DNA of 64,000 nt. Origin: Mycobacterium bourgelatii. Its GTDB lineage: Bacteria > Actinomycetota > Actinomycetes > Mycobacteriales > Mycobacteriaceae. The position numbers and the translations under genes were made by a program. The stretch spans positions 4,402,001-4,466,000 of the forward strand of contig NZ_BLKZ01000001.1 of NCBI RefSeq assembly GCF_010723575.1, read 5' to 3'. Each line of letters starts with the position of its first letter. Within the stretch, counting starts at the first letter, position 1. The notes under the pieces were generated by a model. The model saw only the letters and a list, made by a program, of their open reading frames with translations. It did no database searches and had not been told where the DNA came from. Positions 19,470 through 28,100 of this stretch are shown here, one piece after another.

Positions 19470-19937
19470 TTACTCCGGTGAGATCCCCGAGGACAGCACA
19501 TTGATGGCGCTGACCAGACCGTCGATCAGGTTGCCCTGCTCGAACGCCGAGGAAGCGGCGGCAACTCCGAGCGGGGCGGCCGACTCGGCACCGCGGCCAC
19601 GCAATGCAGAGCCGTAAACCACCTCGATGGCGGACTGATTGGGCGAGACCGCAAGCAGCACCGCGTGGTTGGGCGTCGGCACTTTGGCCAGAATCTCGCG
19701 TGCCCGCGCGGCGGTGTCACTACCCAGGTCCCCGAGGTAGATCGCGAACCGGGCGTTGGACGCCCGAGAGGCGTACTTCAACGCGTCGTCCACGGCTACC
19801 AGGTCCTTGATCGGGAACGGATAGGTGACCGACAGCTCGCCGGGTTCGGTGACCCCGGACAACCGTCCGCTGCTTGTCAGCGCCCAGCCTCTGGGCAGCT
19901 CGGTCGGTTCGACCGTCGCGACTTCACCATGTGCCAC
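19470..19937 (-). CDS. DUF5130 / TPM-like conserved protein (Rv2468c family)
   Basis: Conserved mycobacterial protein without signal peptide or clear transmembrane segment, similar to Rv2468c. The middle part (FAIYLGDLGSDTAARAREIL and HAVLLAVSPNQSAIEVVYGS) resembles the TPM/DUF5130 fold. I chose GTG 19937 (155 residues) because GGAGG lies 8 bases before it; the frame is open to a GTG at 19988 that would lie deep inside ctaJ. The chosen start overlaps the ctaJ stop by 14 bases, implying coupled translation. Structural work places proteins of this gene pair near the mycobacterial cytochrome bcc-aa3 supercomplex; which protein is which I state from memory. Confidence 0.78.
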   Translation of the reverse strand: MAHGEVATVEPTELPRGWALTSSGRLSGVTEPGELSVTYPFPIKDLVAVDDALKYASRASNARFAIYLGDLGSDTAARAREILAKVPTPNHAVLLAVSPNQSAIEVVYGSALRGRGAESAAPLGVAAASSAFEQGNLIDGLVSAINVLSSGISPE

Positions 19938-20178
19938 TGGCGCCACCTCCGACTGTGAATTCCGATGCACCGTGGCCGCCGTGGCCACCGTGCGCGTTGC
20001 GAATAGCCTCGTCAGTAGCTGCCCACAGGATCGGCGGATGCGTCCACTTCTCCGACAACTTGTACGTCTCGGGGTGGGGCCCCTTGCGAGTCAAGTAGAT
20101 CAAGCTCAGCGCCACAAACAGAGCCAGCGGTATTCCGGTGAATAAAAGGTGAATCTCCATAGCGCTCACGACGGACAC
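19924..20178 (-). CDS. ctaJ: aa3-type cytochrome c oxidase associated subunit CtaJ-like (Rv2468A family)
   Basis: Small membrane protein of 84 residues with a single N-terminal transmembrane helix (IHLLFTGIPLALFVALSLIYL) followed by a cytosolic-type segment TRKGPHPETYKLSEKWTHPP and a Gly/His-rich tail. Proteins of this family were seen as an accessory subunit of the mycobacterial respiratory supercomplex. The start is either 20178 or ATG 20160 (MEIHLL). It overlaps the DUF5130 gene downstream. Confidence 0.7.
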   Translation of the reverse strand: MSVVSAMEIHLLFTGIPLALFVALSLIYLTRKGPHPETYKLSEKWTHPPILWAATDEAIRNAHGGHGGHGASEFTVGGGASGTW

Positions 20179-20223
20179 CGTATCCCAACGGGGGGCCCGC
20201 CGCCTATGGCACCTACGCCACGC

Positions 20224-20868
20224 CTATGCCGCGCCCTCGCCGAGATATCGCGCCCACGCCGGGTCCAGATCCTTAAGGGTCGACAACAGCCGCCAGTGCT
20301 GTCCGGTCGGCGGCACCGGTGCCCGCCGCAGCACCCAGCCGAGCTCGCTGAGCAGCTTGTCGCCCTTGCGGTGGTTGCACGTCGAGCAGCACGCGACGCA
20401 GTTCTCCCAGGAGTGGTCTCCCCCGCGACTGCGCGGCACCACGTGATCCACCGTGTCGGCCTTCGCCCCGCAGTAGGCGCAGCAGAAGCGGTCCCGGTGC
20501 ATCAGCGCCGCGCGCGTCATCGGCACCCGCGCCCGATAGGGAACCCGGACGTAGGTCCGCAACTGGATCACCGACGGCACCACGATCGACCTGGTCGCGG
20601 AGTGGATGACCGGTCCCGCCGGGTCGTCATGCACCACGTCCGCCTTACCGCAGATCAGCATCACGATCGCGCGGCGCAGCGGCAGCGCGGTAAGCGGCTC
20701 GTAGGTGGAGTTGAGCAGCAGCACCCGTCGGCGGTTCCAGATCGACGCGGTCTCGTGCCGGTTGGGCGGATGGGTTTCGACGCTGTGCAGGCATGGCGCG
20801 TTCGCAGGCCCAGTTCCCACTGCCGCGGTGCCAGTGCGGTGGCCGCGGCGTGTCTTGCCTTGCGCCAT
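20224..20868 (-). CDS. HNH endonuclease domain protein (Rv2469c family)
   Basis: The 214-residue protein has a C-terminal HNH nuclease domain: two CxxC zinc knuckles (CAYCGAKADTVDHVVPRSRG, then NCVACCSTCNHRKGD) with the DHVVPRSRGG catalytic histidine between them. The N-terminal part contains VLLLNSTYEPLTALPLRRAI, a conserved feature of this bacterial HNH group. I chose ATG 20868 (MAQGKTRRGHRTG) because GGAGGATCT precedes it; the frame is open to 20988, which would overlap the opposite-strand glbO start region. The biological target is unknown. Confidence 0.86.
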   Translation of the reverse strand: MAQGKTRRGHRTGTAAVGTGPANAPCLHSVETHPPNRHETASIWNRRRVLLLNSTYEPLTALPLRRAIVMLICGKADVVHDDPAGPVIHSATRSIVVPSVIQLRTYVRVPYRARVPMTRAALMHRDRFCCAYCGAKADTVDHVVPRSRGGDHSWENCVACCSTCNHRKGDKLLSELGWVLRRAPVPPTGQHWRLLSTLKDLDPAWARYLGEGAA

Positions 20869-20989
20869 AGATCCTCCGCGGAACAGTCCACCATGATTCG
20901 CTGCCAACTGCACGCCATTTGCGCTGAGCACGCCGTGTCGGTTCGGTGAACAGCCGGGGTGAGCGGGCCGATCCGGCAGATGGCCCACA

Positions 20990-21394
20990 ATGGAGGGGAT
21001 GAATCCGAACCCCGAGTCTTTCTACGACGCCGTCGGCGGCGCCGAGACCTTTCATGCCATCGTGGCGAGGTTTTACGAGCAGGTCGCCGAGGACGAGATA
21101 CTGCGTCCCCTGTACCCGGAAGAGGACCTTTCGGGCGCCGAAGAGCGCTTACGCATGTTTCTCGAGCAGTACTGGGGCGGCCCGCGGACCTACTCGGAGC
21201 GACGCGGTCATCCCCGCCTGCGGATGCGACACATGCCGTTCCGCATCACTCCGATCGAGCGGGACGCCTGGTTGCGGTGCATGCATACCGCGGTGGCCTC
21301 CATCGACTCGCAAACACTCGACGACGAACGGCGTCGCGAGCTGCTTCAATACCTGGAGATGGCCGCCCACTCCCTCGTCAACTCCGCATTCTGA
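20990..21394 (+). CDS. glbO: Truncated hemoglobin GlbO (group II)
   Basis: Group II truncated hemoglobin that binds oxygen and is thought to act near the membrane in respiration or redox protection. The 134-residue product has ARFYEQV with Tyr at B10, the haem-proximal histidine in RGHPRLRMRH (F8), and the conserved Trp G8 in ERDAWLRCM. ATG 20990 or ATG 20999 could be the start; homology to Rv2470 begins at SFYDAVGG, just after either. It overlaps aglA by one base (TGATG), so they are translationally coupled. Confidence 0.94.
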   Translation: MEGMNPNPESFYDAVGGAETFHAIVARFYEQVAEDEILRPLYPEEDLSGAEERLRMFLEQYWGGPRTYSERRGHPRLRMRHMPFRITPIERDAWLRCMHTAVASIDSQTLDDERRRELLQYLEMAAHSLVNSAF

Positions 21395-22986
21395 TGACCG
21401 ACCCGGCACCCATGTGGTGGCAGTCTGCCGTCTTCTACCAGGTCTACCCCCGCTCGTTCGCCGACAGCGACGGCGACGGCGTCGGTGACCTGGACGGGCT
21501 GACCGACCACCTCGATCACCTGGTCGACCTCGGTGTCGACGCGATCTGGATCAACCCGGTCACCGTCTCCCCGATGGCCGACCACGGCTACGACGTCGCA
21601 GATCCCCGCGACATCGACCCGCTGTTCGGCGGAATGGCCGCGTTCGAACGGCTGATCGCGGCGGCGCATGAGCGCGGCATCAGGGTCACCATGGACGTCG
21701 TGCCCAACCACACCAGTTCGGCACATCCCTGGTTTCAGGCCGCGTTGGCTGCGGGTCCGGGCACCGAAGCCAGAGACCGTTACTTCTTTCGAGACGGCCG
21801 CGGCCCAGACGGACTGCTACCACCGAACAACTGGGAATCGGTGTTCGGCGGGCCGGCCTGGACACGCGTTGTCGAGCCGGACGGCCACCCGGGTCAGTGG
21901 TATCTGCACCTGTTCGACACCGAGCAGCCCGATCTGAATTGGGACAACCCCGAAGTCTTCGACGACTTCGAGAAGACCCTGCGGTTCTGGTTGGAACGCG
22001 GCGTGGACGGCTTCCGCATTGATGTGGCCCACGGGATGGCCAAGCCGGAGGGTCTGCCCGACGCCGCGGACGAGGCCGAGATTCTGCGGCACACCGACGA
22101 CGACCCGCGCTTCAATCGCCCGCACGTCCACGCCATTCACCGCGATATCCGCGCGGTCATGGACGACTACCCCGACGCGGTCACCATCGGCGAAGTCTGG
22201 GTCCAGGACAACGCCCAGTGGGCCGAGTACGTGCGGCCGGACGAACTGCACCTCGGCTTCAACTTCCGGCTCACCCGAACCGAGTTCGACGCCACCGAAA
22301 TTCACAACGCGGTACAGAACTCGTTGGATGCCGCGGCGCTGGAAAACGCCACCCCGACCTGGACGCTGGCCAATCACGACGTGGGGCGGGAGGTCTCCCG
22401 CTACGGCGACGGCGAGATCGGGCTACGCCGGGCACGGGCCATGGCGTTGTTGATGCTGGCCCTCCCGGGCACCGTGTTCATCTACAACGGCCAGGAGCTG
22501 GGGCTTCCAGACGTGGATCTGCCGGACGAGGTGTTGCAGGACCCGACTTGGGAGCGCTCGGGGCGGACCGAACGCGGACGCGATCGGTGCCGGGTCCCGA
22601 TGCCGTGGTCAGGTGATGCTCCCCCGTTCGGGTTCTCGACGTCCGCCGATACCTGGCTGCCCATGCCGGACGACTTTGCCGCGTTGACCGTCGAGAGGCA
22701 GCGCAACGACCCCGAGTCGATGTTGTCGTTCTTCCGGCGTGCCATCGAAATTCGTAAGGGGCGCGCGGAATTCCAAGGCGGGGACGTCGATTGGCTGTCC
22801 GCACCGAAGGGTGCGTTGATATTCCGGCGGCCCAACCTGCCCGGCGAGAGCGAGCTGGTGTGCGCACTGAACGCGGGTCGGCGGCCGATCGCGCTCCCGC
22901 GCGGCGAGGTGCTGTTGGCCAGCGCACCGCTGATCGACGGCCAACTGCCGCCCGACAGCGCCGTCTGGCTGACGCGAGTCGGCTAG
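21394..22986 (+). CDS. aglA: Alpha-glucosidase, glycoside hydrolase family 13
   Basis: Cytoplasmic GH13 alpha-glucosidase (maltase/isomaltase/trehalulose-type) of 530 residues. All family motifs are visible: DVVPNHTS (region I), GFRIDVAHG with the nucleophile Asp near residue 209, TIGEVWV with the acid/base Glu near 267, and ANHDVGR with the transition-state Asp near 328. I chose the ATG that overlaps the glbO stop; the upstream open frame is only a shadow of glbO. Orthologue of Rv2471. Confidence 0.93.
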   Translation: MTDPAPMWWQSAVFYQVYPRSFADSDGDGVGDLDGLTDHLDHLVDLGVDAIWINPVTVSPMADHGYDVADPRDIDPLFGGMAAFERLIAAAHERGIRVTMDVVPNHTSSAHPWFQAALAAGPGTEARDRYFFRDGRGPDGLLPPNNWESVFGGPAWTRVVEPDGHPGQWYLHLFDTEQPDLNWDNPEVFDDFEKTLRFWLERGVDGFRIDVAHGMAKPEGLPDAADEAEILRHTDDDPRFNRPHVHAIHRDIRAVMDDYPDAVTIGEVWVQDNAQWAEYVRPDELHLGFNFRLTRTEFDATEIHNAVQNSLDAAALENATPTWTLANHDVGREVSRYGDGEIGLRRARAMALLMLALPGTVFIYNGQELGLPDVDLPDEVLQDPTWERSGRTERGRDRCRVPMPWSGDAPPFGFSTSADTWLPMPDDFAALTVERQRNDPESMLSFFRRAIEIRKGRAEFQGGDVDWLSAPKGALIFRRPNLPGESELVCALNAGRRPIALPRGEVLLASAPLIDGQLPPDSAVWLTRVG

Positions 22987-23018
22987 CACTTCTGGGCTCG
23001 GTCCTCTATACGTGATGC

Positions 23019-24056
23019 ATGTCGTCCTACGAGTGGGCAGTGATCGGAGCCGGGCCAGCCGGAATTGCGGCGGTGGGGAGGTTGCTCGATCACGGGATAG
23101 CCCCCGAGCGGATCGCGTGGATCGACCCTTCCTTTGCGGCCGGAGACCTCGGCAAGAAGTGGCGGTCGGTGTCGAGCAACACCATCGCCAAGACCTTCCT
23201 GGAATACCTGAACGCTTCCAAGGCCTTTCGGTTCTCCGAGGCTCCCCAGTTGCCACTGCTGGAGGTCGACCCGGACGACACGTGCGCGCTGGAACTCGTC
23301 GCGGATCCGCTGCTGTGGGTGACCGATCAGCTGCGCCAGCGCGTCGAGGTGTTTCAGACGAAGGCAACCGCGCTGTACCTCGAGAACCGCCACTGGCAAA
23401 TTAAGACCACAGCACAGGAGATCGCGTCGAAGAATGTGGTTCTTGCCGTCGGTGCGATTCCCAAGAAGCTGGATTATCCGCAACTAAAAGAAATCCCAGT
23501 GGAGGTTGCGCTCGACCCGGATCAACTCGCCCAACTTCCCTTGGAAGGCGCAACGGTAGCGGTCTTCGGCTCATCCCACTCGTCCATGATCGCGTTGCCC
23601 AATCTGTTGCGTCATCCAGTGCGCAAAGTGATCAATTTTTTCCGTCATCCGCTCAAATATGCTGTTTATCTGGATGATTGGATCCTCTTCGACGACACCG
23701 GCCTCAAAGGGCGGGCGGCGGAGTGGGCCCGGGAAAACATCGATGGGGTGCTCCCGGATCGGCTGGAAAGGTACTCGGTCACCAGTCCGAATTTCGAAGA
23801 GAAACTCGGCGAATGCGATCTCGTCGTCTATACCGTCGGATTCGAGCGCAGGAAGCTGCCGGCCACACCCCAATGGGGGCAACTGGACTACAACCCGCAG
23901 AACGGAATTCTTGCGCCTGGCCTGTTCGGGCTCGGCATTGCATTCCCGGAATACTCCGTAGACCCGTACGGGTACGGGCAATACCGCGTGGGTCTCAAGA
24001 AGTTCATGGACTACCTTGACTCGATTCTCCCGCTGTGGTTGGTCTACGGGACCTGA
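23019..24056 (+). CDS. FAD/NAD(P)-binding oxidoreductase, substrate unknown
   Basis: 345 residues with two nucleotide-binding motifs: GAGPAG near residue 11 (FAD) and GSSHSS near residue 189 (NAD(P)H-type). Other features are KKWRSVSSNTIAKTFLEYL and the late YTVGFERR followed by the FAD-proximal GLFGLGIAFPEY. It resembles the pyridine nucleotide-disulfide oxidoreductase / flavin monooxygenase superfamily, but I cannot name a substrate. It starts 33 bases after aglA on the same strand. Several stretches (for example 23620-23690) are clearly less GC-rich than the neighbours, which suggests acquisition by transfer. There is no counterpart at this place in M. tuberculosis. Confidence 0.75.
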   Translation: MSSYEWAVIGAGPAGIAAVGRLLDHGIAPERIAWIDPSFAAGDLGKKWRSVSSNTIAKTFLEYLNASKAFRFSEAPQLPLLEVDPDDTCALELVADPLLWVTDQLRQRVEVFQTKATALYLENRHWQIKTTAQEIASKNVVLAVGAIPKKLDYPQLKEIPVEVALDPDQLAQLPLEGATVAVFGSSHSSMIALPNLLRHPVRKVINFFRHPLKYAVYLDDWILFDDTGLKGRAAEWARENIDGVLPDRLERYSVTSPNFEEKLGECDLVVYTVGFERRKLPATPQWGQLDYNPQNGILAPGLFGLGIAFPEYSVDPYGYGQYRVGLKKFMDYLDSILPLWLVYGT

Positions 24057-24092
24057 CGAAAACCAGCGCCAAAAAATCGGTGTGATTTTTCC

Positions 24093-24770
24093 TCAGCGCA
24101 GGACCAAAGCCGGACCGCCGCGGCGCCGGTACACCGAGCCGAAGCGGGCGTCGATGCGCAACCAGGTCGGCGAGAACCGGACCCGGATCATCTCGTCGGC
24201 GTTGATCGACTCCGCCGATTGCGGCAGGAAACCCATTGCGGTCAAGGCGAATACGCAGCGCATCGGCAGGCCGACGACGGTGTCCCCGGAGCTGACCTGG
24301 ATGACTTCCTGATCGAGCAACGAGGCGGGTGGCCCGTGCGCGCTGCTGTGCTGCTTGGCCAGCTCCGCACCGCTCTGCGCCAGATCCAGCATCACGCGGG
24401 CCGGCACGTCGTCGAGGTGGGTGAAGCCGGAGTCAGGAGGCAACGCCCCCCGCCACGCCGAGTCCATCGCAAAGCCGGGGTCGACGTAGCCCGACGGACC
24501 GACGTCGGCCAGACCGCGAGCCAGTTGGTCGGCACCGACCGACAAGTCGTCCGGGCGCACCGTACCCGCCACCACCCTGCCGGCCAGTACGTCGAAACCC
24601 GTTGCCACCCATGCCGTCAGCAATCCCAGCGAGCGGGTCCGAAGTCGGATGACCGCGGCGTCGTCGAGGCGCATCGCGCGGCGCACGAACGCCGCCAGGT
24701 CCGCGCGGTGGGCCGCATCTGGCAACCACAGCCCGCGTTCGGTTGTGCCGCCGGCTATTCCCTCAGCCAC
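24093..24770 (-). CDS. Conserved hypothetical protein (Rv2474c family)
   Basis: 225-residue protein of unknown function, conserved in mycobacteria and similar to Rv2474c. It is Ala/Val/Arg-rich with no signal peptide, membrane helix or known motif that I can see. It overlaps the end of the upstream thioesterase gene by 16 bases, so the two are read together. Confidence 0.72.
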   Translation of the reverse strand: MAEGIAGGTTERGLWLPDAAHRADLAAFVRRAMRLDDAAVIRLRTRSLGLLTAWVATGFDVLAGRVVAGTVRPDDLSVGADQLARGLADVGPSGYVDPGFAMDSAWRGALPPDSGFTHLDDVPARVMLDLAQSGAELAKQHSSAHGPPASLLDQEVIQVSSGDTVVGLPMRCVFALTAMGFLPQSAESINADEMIRVRFSPTWLRIDARFGSVYRRRGGPALVLR

Positions 24771-25183
24771 CGCTGCAGGTATTCCCGGTGGTGCGGCGCC
24801 AACCGCACCAACCGTTGCTCTTTGATGTGCACCGCGGCCAACTGTGATTCGGCGATGACGGCGGGTTTGGACTCCGGATCGGCGTTCACCGAACGGACTT
24901 CGTAGCCGAGCGTGAAGTCAACCGCGCGCAGGCGCTTCGTCCAGATGGTGACCTGCAGGGGCGAGTCGACCAGGCGCAACTGGTCCTTGTAGGTGACCCG
25001 CACGTCGGCGATCAACAACCCGATCTCGGTGATCTCGGCCTGGAACGGTTCCTTGAGAAAGGGCACGCGCGCCTCTTCGAGGATCGTGACCATGGTGGCG
25101 TGGTTGACATGCTGGTACATGTCGATGTCAGACCAGCGCACCGGCACCGGTGCGACAAACCCGTTCTTTTTATCGTTGCTCAA
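24755..25183 (-). CDS. Acyl-CoA thioesterase, 4HBT hotdog fold (Rv2475c family)
   Basis: Hotdog-fold thioesterase of 142 residues: VRWSDIDMYQHVNHATMV carries the conserved Asp of the 4-hydroxybenzoyl-CoA thioesterase family, followed by the ARVPFL helix and VTYKDQLRLVDSPLQVTIW. I chose a TTG start at 25183 (LSNDKKNGF), which overlaps the gdh stop by 4 bases (TTGA). The frame remains open further upstream but lies within gdh. The arrangement gdh-thioesterase-Rv2474c is the same as in M. tuberculosis. Confidence 0.88.
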   Translation of the reverse strand: MSNDKKNGFVAPVPVRWSDIDMYQHVNHATMVTILEEARVPFLKEPFQAEITEIGLLIADVRVTYKDQLRLVDSPLQVTIWTKRLRAVDFTLGYEVRSVNADPESKPAVIAESQLAAVHIKEQRLVRLAPHHREYLQRWLRE

Positions 25184-28100
25184 CCTGAAGATCCCCGTCC
25201 GCTGGTGCGGGTCATGCGGCGGATCTGACGCGCCGCCACCGATAGCGTGGCGAGATCCATTGCGCCGCTTTCGCGAATCTCGTTGAGCGTCCGGCGGGCC
25301 CGCTCCACCCGCGAGGCGCTGATGTGCTCCCACTCGGCGATCTTCTCCTCACCGCTTTCGTCGGGCTCCCCCACGGCCAGCACGTCGAAACACAATGCAC
25401 GCAGCGATGCGTAGATGTCGTCGCGAATCGCCAACCGCGCCAACGCATGCCACCGGTCGGTTCGGGGCAGCTCGGAAACCGCGGTCAACAACCCGTCGGT
25501 GCCTAGCCGATCCATCAAGGCGAAATAGGTGTCGGCAACGTCGGCGGTGTCGATCTCGGTGATGTCGGCGATGTCGATGATGTCGAGCAGGCTGTAGCGA
25601 TACAGCCCGACGGCGACGCGGTACGCCAAGTCGGGCGGAGCACCCTGGGCCGTGAATTCCGCGGCTTCCTTCTCGACAATGGCCTTGTCGTCCCCGCGCA
25701 ACCACTCCGACATGCGCGGCGTCAGCGCCTTGACCTTGGCGGCGAACCGGTTGATCTCGGCACCGACGGCAAGCGGCTGCGGACGGTAGTTGAGCAGCCA
25801 GCGTCCGGCACGGTCGACCAATCGCCGGGTGTCCAGTGTCATCCGGTCCGACAATGCGACCGGCAGATTCGCCGCGCGGATGCGCCGCCAGATGTGTTCG
25901 ATACCGAATATCGCATCGGTTGCCGCGTAGGTGCGGACCGCGTCGATGAGCGTGACGCCGACGTCCTCGGTGATCCGGAACGCGTAGGTGATCCCGGCCG
26001 TATCCACCAGGTCGTTGATCAGCATCGTGGTGATGATCTCCCGACGCAGCTGGTGCTGGCGGATCTCCGGGGTGAACCGATCACGCAGCGGCTTGGGGAA
26101 GTAACGGGGCAGCCGGGACGCGAACACGTCCAGATCCGGCAGCTCGGTCTTCAACACCTCGTCTTTGAGCTCGAGCTTGACGTGCGCCATCAGCGTTGCG
26201 ATCTCGGGAGAGGTGAGTCCCAGGCCGAGCTCGGCGCGCCTGGCGATTTCTTTCTCGGACGGCAACGCCTCCAGCTCGCGATTGAGGCCGCGCTCGACCA
26301 GGTGGCGGATCTGATCGGCATGCACCGGCAACAGGCTGGGCGCGTTGGTGCGGCTGGTGCCCATCAGGTCGTTCTGGTCCTCGTTGTCGGTGAGGACCAG
26401 CTGGCCAACCTCGTCGGTCATCGACTCCAGCAGTTGGCTGCGTTCTTCGGCCTTCACCTTGCCGGCGGTGACCAGCGAGTCGATCAGAATCTTGATGTTG
26501 ACCTCGTGGTCGGAGCAATCCACGCCGGCGGAGTTGTCCATCGCGTCGGTGTTGATCCGCCCACCGGACAGATCGAACTCGACGCGGCCCAACGCCGTAA
26601 CCCCAAGGTTGCCGCCCTCACCAATGACCTTCGCCCGCACCTGATTTGCGTTGACCCGCACCGGATCGTTGGCGCGGTCGCCGACGTCGGCGTCGGACTC
26701 ACTTTCCGCCTTGATGTAGGTGCCGATGCCGCCGTTGAACAGCAGATCCACCGGCGCCTGCAGGATCGCGCGGATCAGGTTGGGCGGGGCCATTTCCTTG
26801 ACGTCGGCTTCGATGCCGAGAGCGGCACGGACCTGCGGACTGACCGGGATGGTCTTCTGGTCGCGGCTGTACACGCCGCCGCCCTCGCTGATCAGCGACT
26901 TGTTGTAGTCGTCCCAGCTGGACCGGGGCAGTTCGAACATGCGCCGGCGTTCCTCCCAGGAGGACGCGGCGTCGGGGTCGGGATCGAGGAAGACGTGCCG
27001 GTGGTCGAAGGCGGCGACGAGCCTGATGTGCTTGCTCAGCAGCATGCCGTTGCCGAACACGTCGCCGCTCATGTCGCCGATGCCGACAACCGTGAAGTCC
27101 TGGGTCTGGGTGTCGACTCCCATTTCCCGGAAGTGTCGCTTGACCGCCTCCCACGCGCCTTTGGCGGTGATGCCCATGGCCTTGTGGTCGTAGCCCACCG
27201 ACCCACCGGACGCGAAGGCGTCGCCCAGCCAGAATCCGTACGACTCGGCGACCTCGTTGGCGATGTCGGAGAAGGTGGCGGTTCCCTTGTCCGCGGCCAC
27301 CACCAGGTAGGCGTCGTCACCGTCGCGACGCACCACCCCGGGCGGTGGGTTGACCTTTCCGGTGGCCTTGTCGACGTTGTCGGTCACGTCGAGCAAGCCG
27401 GAGATGAACAGTTGGTAGCAGGCGACGCCTTCGGCGCGGGTGGCTTCGCGGTCGGCCGCCGCGTCGCCGGTGGCCAGGGGCGCCCGCTTGACGACGAATC
27501 CGCCCTTGGCGCCGACCGGCACGATGACGGCGTTCTTGACGGCCTGCGCCTTGACCAAGCCGAGGATCTCGGTGCGGAAGTCGTCGCGACGGTCCGACCA
27601 GCGCAGCCCGCCACGGGCGACCGGCCCGAAGCGCAGGTGCACACCTTCGACGCGAGGCGAGTAGACAAAGATCTCGAACTTCGGCCGTGGTAGCGGCAGT
27701 TCGTCGATCAACTGGGCATCAAGCTTGAGCGCCAAGACGTTTCGGCTGCGCGCGGAACCGTCGCGCGTCACAAAGTAGTTGGTCCGCAGGGTGGCTTGGA
27801 CCAGCGAGGCGAACCCGCGCAGGATGCGGTCGGTGTCCAGACTCACCAGCGCGTCGATGTCGGCGGCGACGGCCGCGGCGGCCGCTTGTGCGTCGCGGCG
27901 ATCCGAAGGCTCGGGATCGAACAGCGCCTCAAACAATTCCACCAGCGATCGCGCGGTCGATGGATGGTCGTTGACCACCGTCTCGATGTAGGACTGGCTG
28001 TACGGAAAACCAGCCTGCCGTAGATATTTCGCGTAGGCGCGCAGGATCACGGCCTGCTGCCAGGTCAGCCCGGCACGCATCACCAATTCGTTGAACCGGT

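Noticed and set aside
20959..21393. Longer AglA start inside glbO
   Set aside because: The extra 145 residues are a frame shadow of glbO; the GH13 domain begins at MTDPAPMWWQSAVFYQ.
25184..25333. Longer start for the thioesterase
   Set aside because: The added 50 residues lie inside gdh and have no similarity to hotdog proteins; the conserved part begins at the TTG overlapping the gdh stop.
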